The notes beneath the pieces were generated by a model. It was not told where the DNA came from, ran no database searches, and was given only the letters and a program-made list of their open reading frames with translations. A stretch of DNA of 64,000 nt from Candidatus Mediterraneibacter pullicola (GTDB taxonomy: Bacteria > Bacillota > Clostridia > Lachnospirales > Lachnospiraceae), in assembly GCA_019117065.1 (NCBI GenBank), contig DXAK01000008.1, positions 1-64,000 on the forward strand, given 5' to 3'. Position numbers and translations under genes: made by a program. Positions 35,035 to 43,450 of this stretch are shown in pieces. Each line of letters opens with the position of its first letter. The first letter of the stretch is position 1.

Positions 35035-36063
35035 TCAATACAGGCTTCCAGAATTCACGATTGGCTGGGCGTCTCTGTTCCCACAGAGCACAACAAGCAG
35101 ATTGGACACCATAGCCGCTTTCCTCTCTTCATCCAGTTCCACGACTCCATTTTGGCTTAGACGGTCAAGAGCCATCTCCACCATGCCCACTGCTCCGTCC
35201 ACGATCATCTTTCTCGCATCGATAACTGCTGAAGCCTGCTGTCTCTGAAGCATCACTGCTGCAATCTCCGGAGCGTATGCAAGATATGTGATTCGCGCCT
35301 CCACGATCTCCAGTCCGGCCTCATCCACTCGTCTCTGAATCTCGTCCCGGATTCTTCCCGCTACCACTTCACTGGAACCCCTAAGGCTTCCCTCATCCGC
35401 GATTCCGTCACCTGTCGTATCCACATTCGGAGCCACATCATAGGGATAGATCCTCACAATATTGCGCAGAGCTGTGTCGCACTGCAGGGAAAGATATTCC
35501 TTGTAATTATCTACGTGGAACACTGCTTTTGCCGTATCAACCACACGCCACATAACCGCAATCCCGATCTCCACCGGGTTTCCGAGACAGTCATTGATCT
35601 TCTGGCGGTTATTGTTCAACGTCATGATCTTCAATGAAATCTTTTTTCCGTTCCCGGTTGTGTCAACCTCTGTCTTTCCCACACTAAAGCCAAGGGAAAG
35701 TACGGATTTTGCTGATTTATTATCCACATCCCCGCTCTGGTTTAGATGTGTGTCCGCGGCCGGATTTACACTGGTACAGAAGGGGTTGATAAAATAGAAC
35801 CCGTCTCCTTTTAGGGTTCCCACATACTTACCAAACAGAGTGAGAACCAGAGCTTCCTGCGGCTTAAGCACTTTCAGCCCGCAGTATGGGATCCAGCCGA
35901 GGCACAGCCATATAATACTGATCACAAGAAGCGCCGGGTTTGCTCCGTCTCCTATCATCATACCGCCGAATATACAGCCTGCCACAGCCGCCAGATACAA
36001 CAGCGTTGTCAGTATAAGTACAAGCATACCGTTTTTCCTGTTAGACAAAATCTTCTCTTCCAT
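35035..36063 (-). CDS. SPFH/band 7 domain membrane protein
   Basis: 342 residues: two N-terminal membrane segments (about 13-35 and 44-62), then an SPFH domain starting at VLKPQEALVLTLFGKYVG and continuing through RRVDEAGLEIVEARITYLAYAPEIA, and a helical region ending in IVNSGSLY. Proteins of this type scaffold membrane microdomains or regulate membrane proteases. Inside the SPFH domain is a loop, DTTGDGIADEG (215-225), that resembles a calcium-binding DxxxDGxxD site; a second DTTGNG lies near residue 134. It is paired with a ribbon-helix-helix protein gene. Confidence 0.9.
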   Translation of the reverse strand: MEEKILSNRKNGMLVLILTTLLYLAAVAGCIFGGMMIGDGANPALLVISIIWLCLGWIPYCGLKVLKPQEALVLTLFGKYVGTLKGDGFYFINPFCTSVNPAADTHLNQSGDVDNKSAKSVLSLGFSVGKTEVDTTGNGKKISLKIMTLNNNRQKINDCLGNPVEIGIAVMWRVVDTAKAVFHVDNYKEYLSLQCDTALRNIVRIYPYDVAPNVDTTGDGIADEGSLRGSSEVVAGRIRDEIQRRVDEAGLEIVEARITYLAYAPEIAAVMLQRQQASAVIDARKMIVDGAVGMVEMALDRLSQNGVVELDEERKAAMVSNLLVVLCGNRDAQPIVNSGSLY

Positions 36064-36095
36064 TGTATTCCTCCCTATGCAGAAATATTTCTTTT

Positions 36096-36134
36096 TGATA
36101 TCGTTATGATATCATAATATTTATCAAATGTAAA
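36096..36134 (-). promoter_or_regulatory. Promoter and palindromic operator of the SPFH-RHH operon
   Basis: -35 TTTACA (36129-36134), 17-base spacer, -10 TATCAT (36106-36111) on the minus strand. The 12-bp palindrome TATGATATCATA (36105-36116) covers the -10, and a further GATATC is at 36097-36102. Repression by a small dimeric protein at such a site, perhaps the RHH protein encoded in the same operon, is plausible. Confidence 0.6.
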
Positions 36135-36186
36135 GAGAAGTTTCTATGTCTCTTCAGATAAATCGCACGGCCGATAAAGAGTAATC

Positions 36187-36804
36187 TTATCTGATAAAAC
36201 TTGTCTTGCACGGCGCCTCTTTCTCGGGAAGCCCGTATTCCTTTTTTCCGAGGGCAATGCTCTTCATGAGAAATGCCATGTTCCGCGCCAGTGTGCGCAT
36301 CATCTGGAGGCCTTCCTCATCCTGTTCTGCCTCTCCTTGAGCCGCCCCATGTATTCCATTCCAATACTGCCCGGAAGCCACCGGCATGCCCGAGATGGTG
36401 AAATACTTGTTCAGCTCATCAAAAGTCGCCGTCAGCCCGCCTCTTCTCGCCGCCGCGACACAGGCGCCTACTTTCATGCTCTTATCCACTGGGGCACTGT
36501 AGAACAAGCGATCAAGGAACGCTACCAGCGTCGCATTTGCCGAAGCGTAATAAACCGGGCTTCCCACAACCAGCCCGTCACACTCGGCAAATTTCGGCGC
36601 AGTCTCATTCACCACGTCGTCGAACACACACTTTTTATTCTTCGCACATGAACCGCAGGCAATACAACCTCTCACAGCCTGATTTCCCACATGTACGATC
36701 TCTGTCTCGATTCCTTCCCCGGCAAAAATCTTCTCCATCTCATGGAGAGCAATATACGTATTCCCGTTTTTTCGGGGACTCCCGTTAATCATCAACACTT
36801 TCAT
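36187..36804 (-). CDS. Flavodoxin-fold NAD(P)H-dependent reductase with Cys cluster motif
   Basis: 205 residues of the NADPH-dependent FMN reductase/iron-sulfur flavoprotein group. The FMN phosphate loop is MINGSPRKNGNT (residues 5-16). A CIACGSCAKNKKC segment near residue 48 supplies four Cys that could bind a [4Fe-4S] cluster. GLVVGSPVYYASANAT is the second flavin contact. Such enzymes move electrons from ferredoxin or NADH to quinones, nitro compounds or oxygen in anaerobes. The start at 36804 is preferred over the ATG two codons earlier because GAGGG is then six bases away. Confidence 0.9.
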   Translation of the reverse strand: MKVLMINGSPRKNGNTYIALHEMEKIFAGEGIETEIVHVGNQAVRGCIACGSCAKNKKCVFDDVVNETAPKFAECDGLVVGSPVYYASANATLVAFLDRLFYSAPVDKSMKVGACVAAARRGGLTATFDELNKYFTISGMPVASGQYWNGIHGAAQGEAEQDEEGLQMMRTLARNMAFLMKSIALGKKEYGLPEKEAPCKTSFIR

Positions 36805-36837
36805 GCTCATCCCTCTTTTCTATCTCTGTTTTGATGA

Positions 36838-36877
36838 AAGAATAGAGAGAATGGCGTCTGATCCCATTCTCTCTATC
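36838..36877 (-). terminator. Terminator after the GGGtGRT gene
   Basis: Stem ATAGAGAGAATGG/CCATTCTCTCTAT (36842-36876), nine-base loop, followed on the minus strand by TCTTTC. It ends the two-gene GGGtGRT/NifU-like transcript. Confidence 0.75.
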
Positions 36878-36933
36878 TGAAGTATCTTTTAAATTCTGCC
36901 TCAGGCAGTTTACTGACAGCGTACCGACGTCTC

Positions 36934-37944
36934 TTAGAACTTGCCTTCCTTTGCCGCTTCCTCGATGGAAACCGCCACTGCAACAGTCATACCAACCATC
37001 GGGTTGTTTCCTGCGCCGATCAGGCCCATCATCTCAACGTGAGCCGGAACGGAGGAAGAACCTGCGAACTGTGCGTCAGAGTGCATGCGTCCAAGAGTAT
37101 CTGTCATACCGTAGGAAGCCGGTCCTGCCGCCATGTTGTCCGGATGAAGTGTACGTCCTGTACCACCGCCGGAAGCAACAGAGAAGTATTTCTTTCCTGC
37201 CTCTACACACTCTTTCTTGTATGTGCCTGCTACCGGATGCTGGAAGCGTGTCGGGTTCGTGGAGTTACCTGTGATGGACACGTCAACTCCCTCTTTCCAC
37301 ATGATAGCAACACCTTCGCGCACGTCGTTTGCTCCATAGCAGTTTACTTTGGAACGAAGCCCGTCAGAGTAAGCTGTGCGGGAAACTTCTTTAAGTTCTC
37401 CTGTATAGTAGTCGTACTCTGTCTGAACATATGTAAATCCGTTGATTCTGGAGATAATCTTGGCAGCGTCTTTTCCAAGACCATTTAAGATAACGCGGAG
37501 AGGTTTCTTACGAACCTTGTTTGCCTTCTCTGCGATACCGATCGCTCCCTCTGCCGCTGCGAATGATTCGTGGCCTGCAAGAAATGCGAAGCAGTCCGTC
37601 TCCTCCTCGAGAAGCATCTTCCCAAGGTTTCCGTGTCCAAGACCTACTTTACGCTGGTCAGCGACAGATCCCGGGATGCAGAAAGCCTGAAGGCCCTCGC
37701 CGATTGCCGCAGCAGCGTCCGCCGCTCTTGTGCATCCTTTCTTAATGGCAATCGCCGCGCCTGTGATGTAAGCCCAGCACGCATTCTCAAAGCAGATCGG
37801 CTGAATGCCTTTGATCTGGTTGTAAACGTCCAGTCCGGCGTCTTTTGTAATCTTCTCAGCTTCTTCAAGTGAAGCGATGCCGTAGCTGTTTAAAACTTCA
37901 TTGATTTTATCAATTCTTCTTTCATAAGATTCAAATAAAGCCAT
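36934..37944 (-). CDS. GGGtGRT family protein
   Basis: 336 residues; the family name comes from the motif seen here as FSVASGGGTGRTLHPDN (near residue 250). Other conserved-type blocks are GIQPICFENACWAYITGAA, CFAFLAGHESFAAAEGAIG and HVEMMGLIGAGNNPMVG. The family occurs in anaerobic Firmicutes and some other anaerobes and has no established activity. It is encoded 38 bp after a NifU-like scaffold protein, which suggests involvement with an iron-sulfur or metal cofactor. No membrane segment or signal peptide is present. Confidence 0.9.
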   Translation of the reverse strand: MALFESYERRIDKINEVLNSYGIASLEEAEKITKDAGLDVYNQIKGIQPICFENACWAYITGAAIAIKKGCTRAADAAAAIGEGLQAFCIPGSVADQRKVGLGHGNLGKMLLEEETDCFAFLAGHESFAAAEGAIGIAEKANKVRKKPLRVILNGLGKDAAKIISRINGFTYVQTEYDYYTGELKEVSRTAYSDGLRSKVNCYGANDVREGVAIMWKEGVDVSITGNSTNPTRFQHPVAGTYKKECVEAGKKYFSVASGGGTGRTLHPDNMAAGPASYGMTDTLGRMHSDAQFAGSSSVPAHVEMMGLIGAGNNPMVGMTVAVAVSIEEAAKEGKF

Positions 37945-37982
37945 TTATATATCCTCCTGATTATTTACCTTCTCTCGAGATT

Positions 37983-38675
37983 CTACTCTTTACGCGGATC
38001 GATGATCTTCGCTGCGTCAGCGACACGTCCATACTGTCCTTTTGCTTTCTCCCAAGCATCGTTCGGCGTATCGCCCGCTTTGATGAAGTCTGTGAATTTT
38101 CCAAGGCTTACGAACTGATATCCGATGATCTCATTGTTCTCATCAAGAGCGATGCCTGTTACATAACCCTCTGCCATCTCAAGGTAACGAGGACCTTTTG
38201 CAAGTGTACCGTACATAGTACCAACCTGAGAGCGGAGTCCTTTACCAAGATCCTCCAGTCCTGCTCCGATTGGAAGCCCGTCCTCAGAAAATGCGCTCTG
38301 AGTTCTTCCGTATACAATCTGAAGGAACAGTTCTCTCATTGCTGTATTGATTGCATCACAGACAAGGTCTGTGTTCAATGCCTCTAAAATAGTCTTACCC
38401 GGAAGGATCTCAGACGCCATAGCTGCGGAATGCGTCATTCCAGAGCATCCGATTGTCTCAACCAGTGCCTCCTGAATAATACCATCTTTAACGTTCAGTG
38501 TCAGTTTGCAGGCTCCCTGCTGAGGCGCGCACCAGCCTACGCCGTGTGTCAGGCCGGAAATATCCTTGATCTCTTTAGCCTGTACCCATTTCGCCTCCTC
38601 CGGGATTGGAGCTGGTCCGTGATTCGCGCCCTGCGCTACCGGACACATCATTTCTACTTCATGTGAATAAATCAT
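37983..38675 (-). CDS. NifU/IscU-like iron-sulfur cluster scaffold family protein
   Basis: 230 residues, about twice a minimal IscU. A central domain with VGWCAPQQGACKLTLNVKDG (near 45) and ETIGCSGMTHSAAMASEILPGKTILEAL (about 75-102) resembles the NifU N-terminal fold and the variant Cys placement used by this family. It always accompanies the GGGtGRT gene in Clostridia, so the two probably form one functional unit. Precise role unknown. It is first in the two-gene unit; a stable hairpin lies upstream at 38734-38780. Confidence 0.85.
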   Translation of the reverse strand: MIYSHEVEMMCPVAQGANHGPAPIPEEAKWVQAKEIKDISGLTHGVGWCAPQQGACKLTLNVKDGIIQEALVETIGCSGMTHSAAMASEILPGKTILEALNTDLVCDAINTAMRELFLQIVYGRTQSAFSEDGLPIGAGLEDLGKGLRSQVGTMYGTLAKGPRYLEMAEGYVTGIALDENNEIIGYQFVSLGKFTDFIKAGDTPNDAWEKAKGQYGRVADAAKIIDPRKE

Positions 38676-38733
38676 GTTAAAACTCCTTTCAATATGTATG
38701 ATTTTCTTCTACATACAGCACACGATTCCGCAC

Positions 38734-38780
38734 AAAAACCGACAGTCCTGTTCTTGTGCTGCCCGGAACACGGACTGTCT
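38734..38780 (-). terminator. Probable terminator after cinA
   Basis: GACAGTCCGTGTTC pairs with GAACAGGACTGTC on the minus strand (38741-38779) and is followed by TTTTTG. Outer CGCAC/GTGCG bases can extend the stem. It lies 90 bp after cinA and 60 bp before the NifU-like start, so it could also be a leader structure of that gene. Confidence 0.6.
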
Positions 38781-38868
38781 GTGCGACATCGATCCTCCGC
38801 CACCTGCCGCGGGAAATCTTTCTGTACTATATATGAATTATTTTCTCATAATTTACACCATTCGTCAA

Positions 38869-39411
38869 TCATCTCTTTCGTCTTTTGGGGGATTCTGCCA
38901 TGTCATTTAAGCACTGTACTAACAGCAAAAGCGCCTCCTCCACAGTGCGAAGCCTGTTTTCCCTCCGGTTTCCCGCAAACCGAAACTCCTTCACGGTTGT
39001 CTCTCCTTGCAGATAACATCCGATGTACACCAGCCCCACGGGCTTCTCTGCCGTTCCGCCTCCCGGACCTGCGATCCCGGTCGAGCTTAGGGCCGCGTCA
39101 GCGCCTGCTGCCTTTGCCGCGCCTGCTGCCATCTCCTTTGCTGTCTGCTCACTGACCGCTCCGTATGTCTCTAACGTCTCATGCCGCACGCCCACAAGAC
39201 GCTCTTTGGCTTCGTTGGAATAAGTCACATAGCCCTCGTTTAGTACTTCCGACGCTCCCGGGACATTTACAAGAGTTCCCGCGATCAGCCCGCCTGTACA
39301 GGACTCTGCTGTGGTGACAGTCAGTTTTTTCTCTGCCAGAAGTTCCACCGCTTTTTCCTCAAGAGATTTTTCTGACGCAGTTTTTTCTTTCAAATACCAT
39401 TCAAGATACAT
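38869..39411 (-). CDS. CinA C-terminal family, nicotinamide-nucleotide amidohydrolase (PncC-like)
   Basis: Predicted to deamidate nicotinamide mononucleotide to nicotinic acid mononucleotide in NAD salvage. 180 residues, only the C-terminal (PncC) domain. Family motifs: TTAESCTGGLIAGTLVNVPGAS (active-site Ser and Thr), GYVTYSNEAKERLVGV, and STGIAGPGGGTAEKPVGLVY. It lacks the N-terminal MoeA-like domain of full CinA. The N-terminal 25 residues are charged. Position after pgsA matches the rimO-pgsA-cinA order seen in many Clostridia. Confidence 0.9.
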   Translation of the reverse strand: MYLEWYLKEKTASEKSLEEKAVELLAEKKLTVTTAESCTGGLIAGTLVNVPGASEVLNEGYVTYSNEAKERLVGVRHETLETYGAVSEQTAKEMAAGAAKAAGADAALSSTGIAGPGGGTAEKPVGLVYIGCYLQGETTVKEFRFAGNRRENRLRTVEEALLLLVQCLNDMAESPKRRKR

Positions 39412-39428
39412 ACGACCGCTCCTGCTTC

Positions 39429-39971
39429 CTACATTCCGCCCTGTGTGAGCACTTGCTTATTTTTCCATACATAGTCGGCAAGAGAGATCAGGGTCAGGGC
39501 CACGGCAATCCAGATCAGCACCGTGCCGATCAAATCGAATACTCCTCCAAAATCCGCAATCAGCACAATAATCATCGCCATCTGAAACACGGTCTTAAAC
39601 TTGCCCCAGTAGCTTGCAGCAATGACGATACCATTGTCCGAAGCCACAAGACGGAACCCGCTGATGATAAATTCACGGGCGATGATCACGATAACTACCG
39701 CCGCATCCAGTTTTCCCAGAGGGATCAGGCAGATCATGGCGGAGCAAACAAGCAGTTTATCTGCCAATGGATCCATAAATTTTCCGAAATTGGTCACAAG
39801 ATGATATTTTCTCGCGATCTTGCCGTCCAGCATATCCGTCAGGCTTGCTATGACAAAAAGAGCCAGAGCGATCCATTTGTTCGCGGCGCCTCCCACATCC
39901 GTGAGCATAAAAAATACGAAAAACGGCACCATAATTACCCGAAGTACAGTCAGCTTATTTGGTAAATTCAT
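39429..39971 (-). CDS. pgsA: CDP-diacylglycerol--glycerol-3-phosphate 3-phosphatidyltransferase
   Basis: Makes phosphatidylglycerophosphate, the committed step to phosphatidylglycerol and cardiolipin. 180 residues, about five membrane helices. The CDP-alcohol phosphatidyltransferase motif is complete: DMLDGKIARKYHLVTNFGKFMDPLADK (D-G-x2-A-R-x8-G-x3-D-x3-D pattern, about residues 45-72). Its start overlaps the end of rimO by four bases (ATGA type), so translation is coupled. Confidence 0.95.
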   Translation of the reverse strand: MNLPNKLTVLRVIMVPFFVFFMLTDVGGAANKWIALALFVIASLTDMLDGKIARKYHLVTNFGKFMDPLADKLLVCSAMICLIPLGKLDAAVVIVIIAREFIISGFRLVASDNGIVIAASYWGKFKTVFQMAMIIVLIADFGGVFDLIGTVLIWIAVALTLISLADYVWKNKQVLTQGGM

Positions 39972-41290
39972 AATAATTCTCCTATCAGATCGTAATCTAA
40001 CGCCCCGGTCACTTTTACTCTTGCGAAGTCACCGGACAAAAGTTGCTCATCTGTGTTAATAAAGATCAGCCCGTCCACATTCGGGGCATCCCGGTATGTC
40101 CGCCCCACATAGGCATTTTCGTCGGCCACCTTGCCCTCGATCATAACAAGCATTTCCCTGCCTATGAGGTTCTGCGCGTTTTCAAAAACAATATCCTGCT
40201 GAAGCTCCATCAAGTCCGCCTGCCGCTCTTCTTTAACTTTCTCATCGATCTGATCCGGCATCACCGCGGCGGGAGTATCTTCCTCAGGCGAGTAGGTGAA
40301 CACACCAAGACGGTCAAACTGCATGATGTTGATAAACTCCATCAGCTCCTCATGTTGTTCATCTGTCTCTCCGGGAAAGCCTGTAATGAGCGTCGTACGC
40401 AGACAGATATCAGGGATCTCTTTTCTGAGTTTCCCAATGATGTCTGTAAGCTCCTGCTTTGTGGTCCTGCGTCCCATCCTCTTTAGCACCTCATCGCTTG
40501 CATGCTGGATGGGAAGATCGAGGTAATTGCAGATCTTTGGTTCCTCTTTCATCACCTGAATGAGCTCATCCGTGATCTCTTCCGGGTAACAGTAAAGGAT
40601 TCGTATCCAATGGATTCCGCTGATCCTGCACAGTTCTTTGAGCAGTTTGTGCAGAGATTTTTCTCCGTAAATGTCTTTCCCGTACAGGGTCGTCTCCTGG
40701 GCTACAAGGATCAGTTCTTTTACCCCCTGTCTGGCCAGCTCTTCCGCTTCTTTTATGAGGCGCTCCATTGGAACGCTGCGGAAATTTCCCCTGACCTTCG
40801 GGATGATACAGTAAGTGCAGTGCTTATCACATCCCTCCGCAATCTTTAGATAGGCGAAATGCCCGCCTGTAGTCACTAAACGTTTTGTCTCCGGCAGGGG
40901 AAGCGCCTGAATATCTTCCATGATTACCGAGTGTTTCCCCATAAGGGCCGCGTCCACCGCGTCCAGTATCTTATCATAGGCGGTTGTGCCCAGCACCTCG
41001 TCCACCTCAGGAATCTCATCCAAGATCTCCTGCCTGTAGCGCTGCGCAAGACACCCTGTCACAATGAGCGCCTTGATCTTTCCCTCTTTCTTGTATTCTG
41101 CCATCTCAAGGATGTTCTGGATACTCTCTTCCTTCGCGTCATGGATAAAACAGCAGGTATTGACGATAATAATATCCGCCTGTGCCTCATCGTCTGTCAT
41201 CTCGTAACCGCGGGATGCCAGAAGTCCGAGCATAACTTCAGTATCCACCAGATTCTTATCGCATCCAAGAGAGATAAACAAGATTTTCAT
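39968..41290 (-). CDS. rimO: Ribosomal protein S12 methylthiotransferase
   Basis: Radical-SAM enzyme that methylthiolates an aspartate of ribosomal protein S12. About 440 residues: N-terminal UPF0004 domain (LFISLGCDKNLVDTEVMLG, then INTCCFIHDAKEESI), radical SAM core (GCDKHCTYCIIPKVRG, CX3CX2C), and a C-terminal TRAM domain. The six Cys ligands of both clusters are visible. The start at 41290 (MKILFISLG) follows GGAGG with six bases spacing; a longer frame to 41356 has no support. First of the rimO-pgsA-cinA set. Confidence 0.95.
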   Translation of the reverse strand: MKILFISLGCDKNLVDTEVMLGLLASRGYEMTDDEAQADIIIVNTCCFIHDAKEESIQNILEMAEYKKEGKIKALIVTGCLAQRYRQEILDEIPEVDEVLGTTAYDKILDAVDAALMGKHSVIMEDIQALPLPETKRLVTTGGHFAYLKIAEGCDKHCTYCIIPKVRGNFRSVPMERLIKEAEELARQGVKELILVAQETTLYGKDIYGEKSLHKLLKELCRISGIHWIRILYCYPEEITDELIQVMKEEPKICNYLDLPIQHASDEVLKRMGRRTTKQELTDIIGKLRKEIPDICLRTTLITGFPGETDEQHEELMEFINIMQFDRLGVFTYSPEEDTPAAVMPDQIDEKVKEERQADLMELQQDIVFENAQNLIGREMLVMIEGKVADENAYVGRTYRDAPNVDGLIFINTDEQLLSGDFARVKVTGALDYDLIGELL

Positions 41291-41371
41291 ATCTTTCCTC
41301 CAATCGTGTATTCTGCTTTCTGTTCTGCCAGAAAAGGGCAGATACCACATGTGCATCTGCCCTGCTTCTTG

Positions 41372-41617
41372 CTATTCCTCTTCTGTGTTCTCAGCCATGA
41401 TCTTTAGTTTTCCCTCATTGAGTTCTTCGATGGCAACAGAAAGCGGCTTCTCGCCCTCCTTCACATCAACCAGCGGAAGGTCTCCTGCGATCAGCTGTCT
41501 AGCGCGCTTCGAGGTCGCCATCACAATGGAGTAACGGCTATTGACAATCTTGGAATCTCCCTCCTCAACGTCTTTGTTTACCACTTTCATCAAATCTGTA
41601 TAAGACGGATGCAGCAT
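41372..41617 (-). CDS. rpoZ: DNA-directed RNA polymerase subunit omega
   Basis: Small subunit that assists folding of beta-prime and responds to ppGpp in some species. 81 residues with the RpoZ features: MLHPSYTDLMKVV, then SRYSIVMATSKRARQLI. The start at 41617 follows AAAGGAGACAACCAAGT; the frame to 41668 is not supported. It is 62 bp after gmk, the normal Firmicutes arrangement. Confidence 0.93.
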   Translation of the reverse strand: MLHPSYTDLMKVVNKDVEEGDSKIVNSRYSIVMATSKRARQLIAGDLPLVDVKEGEKPLSVAIEELNEGKLKIMAENTEEE

Positions 41618-41679
41618 ACTTGGTTGTCTCCTTTCATTTTTCCTTGATCTGCCTATATTGTGCGGCATAACCGTACACT

Positions 41680-42312
41680 TTAACGGCGCTTCAGTTTTTC
41701 CAAGTCTTCTTTTATCTCTTTTATAAACACTTCATTGCGGAAGCTTCTGTGATGTTCCCCGCGGATGATTTCGTGCATCTGGCTGACACACGCTTCCAGC
41801 TCATCGTTAACAATCAGGTAGTCGTAACTGTCCATACCCTCCGCCTCCTCACAGGCGCGGTCAAGTCTGGATCTAATCACATCCATTGTCTCTGTCCCTC
41901 TGCCCACGAGACGCTTCTCAAGCTCTGCGGCGTTGGGCGGTGTGACGAACAAAAGAAGCGTGTCCGGGAAAGCCTGCTTTACTTTCAGAGCTCCCTGAAT
42001 CTCGATCTCAAGGATTACATCCTTCCCCTCGTCAAGCTTCTGTTCTACATATACCCGCGGTGTTCCATAGTAATTTTCCACGTATCTAGCATACTCTATC
42101 AATTCGCCTTTGACAATCATTTTTTCAAATTCATCTTTTGAGATGAAAAAATATTCCCTGCCATGCTCTTCCCCCTTGCGGGGAGCCCGGGTTGTCGCCG
42201 ATATGGACAGCGCGTATGTATCCGGGTACTGTGACAGAAGCCTCTTCATAAGGGTGCCCTTCCCGGACCCGGAAAAACCGGACACAACAATTAAAATCCC
42301 TTTTCTTTTCAT
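41680..42312 (-). CDS. gmk: Guanylate kinase
   Basis: Phosphorylates GMP and dGMP to the diphosphates. 210 residues. P-loop VVSGFSGSGKGTLMKRL (about 8-24), TTRAPRKGEEHGREYFFIS for GMP binding, and the lid segment GRGTETMDVIRSRL. Some residues stray from the E. coli sequence, but all functional motifs are present. Third of yicC-gmk-rpoZ reading leftward. The remA (extA) gene that often lies between yicC and gmk in Firmicutes is absent here. Confidence 0.95.
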   Translation of the reverse strand: MKRKGILIVVSGFSGSGKGTLMKRLLSQYPDTYALSISATTRAPRKGEEHGREYFFISKDEFEKMIVKGELIEYARYVENYYGTPRVYVEQKLDEGKDVILEIEIQGALKVKQAFPDTLLLFVTPPNAAELEKRLVGRGTETMDVIRSRLDRACEEAEGMDSYDYLIVNDELEACVSQMHEIIRGEHHRSFRNEVFIKEIKEDLEKLKRR

Positions 42313-42336
42313 ATCTCTCTTCCTTTACCTGATCTT

Positions 42337-43215
42337 CTACTCGATATTCTGGATTTGCTCCCTGATCTTTTCGATCTCTGTCTTTAATCCGATGGCCCGG
42401 TCAGAGATCTCTATATCATTTGCCTTGGAGAGAATAGTGTTCGCCTCCCGGTTCATCTCCTGCGCGATAAAGTCCAGCTTTCGGCCAATACCTTCCTTTT
42501 CCTCCAACGTGCTTCTCATATGGCTGATATGGCTCTTTAGCCTCACCACTTCTTCATCCGTACAGATCTTATCCGCAAACAAGATAACCTCAGAAGCGAT
42601 CCGGCTTTCTTCGATCTGCGTATCCACAAGGAGTTCTTTCATCTTGTCTTCCAGCTTTGCGCGGTACTCTGCCGTAATCTTTGGGGAGCGCTCCTCGATA
42701 AAGGCGATCTGCTCCTCTAGAACATTCAGTTTCAACAGAATATCCTGCTTCAGATTTTCCCCCTCTGTGGTCCTTGTCTCCACGAACTGGGCGAAAGCCC
42801 CTTCCAGCGCCTCCTTAAGCCCGTTCCATAGTTCCTCTTCATCCTCGCTCTGCTCTTCCATGGTAAAGACCTCTGGATAACGGGACAATGTGGAGATACA
42901 GATGTCATTTTCCAGCCCAAACTCTTCCTCCATTTGCCTTAGATATTTCAGATACTCCGCGGCAACCGCCGGATTATACTTGACCGATACCTGCGTCTGA
43001 GACAGATCTTCATAAGTGATGAAGATATCCACTTTTCCCCTGTTCGCATAAGACTTTAAAAGCGCCCTTATGGACGTCTCGAAGAAATTAAACTTCTTCG
43101 GCATCCTGATATTCACGTCAAGATAGCGGTGGTTCACACTTTTTAGTTCCACCGTGAATTTCCTTGCTTCTTTCTGGATCTCACATCTTCCGAATCCGGT
43201 CATACTCTTTATCAT
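42337..43215 (-). CDS. yicC: YicC/YloC family endoribonuclease
   Basis: 292 residues. The N-terminal YicC_N block (MIKSMTGFGRCEIQ, then ELKSVNHRYLDVNIRMPK) and the C-terminal DUF1732 block (RLKSHISHMRSTLEEKEGIGRKLDFIAQEMNREANTI) are full. YicC of E. coli and YloC of B. subtilis act as endoribonucleases; the activity here is inferred. It is first in the operon with gmk and rpoZ and divergent from rqcH. Confidence 0.93.
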   Translation of the reverse strand: MIKSMTGFGRCEIQKEARKFTVELKSVNHRYLDVNIRMPKKFNFFETSIRALLKSYANRGKVDIFITYEDLSQTQVSVKYNPAVAAEYLKYLRQMEEEFGLENDICISTLSRYPEVFTMEEQSEDEEELWNGLKEALEGAFAQFVETRTTEGENLKQDILLKLNVLEEQIAFIEERSPKITAEYRAKLEDKMKELLVDTQIEESRIASEVILFADKICTDEEVVRLKSHISHMRSTLEEKEGIGRKLDFIAQEMNREANTILSKANDIEISDRAIGLKTEIEKIREQIQNIE

Positions 43216-43325
43216 TTTTTCTTCCTCTGCTGATTGTTATTGTCTGCCTGCGGATCCATCATCTGGAACAAAGCGGGCAATCCTGCTTCCCACTCCACTC
43301 TGTTTTGCTCCGCGCTGTGGCTTTT

Positions 43326-43355
43326 ATTATACTCTCTTGAGACAGGGCGCGTCAA
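43326..43355 (-). promoter_or_regulatory. Promoter of yicC-gmk-rpoZ
   Basis: -35 TTGACG (43350-43355), 18-base spacer, -10 TATAAT (43326-43331) on the minus strand. The divergent rqcH gene has a TATACT -10 at about 43411-43416 with a weak -35. Confidence 0.65.
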
Positions 43356-43450
43356 TAAAGGAAAATCCACAAATAAAACCGGCGCCATCTTCCTTACATT
43401 TTCCTTTTATGCTATACTTCTTTGTATCAAAAAGAAATGGAGATTTATCT

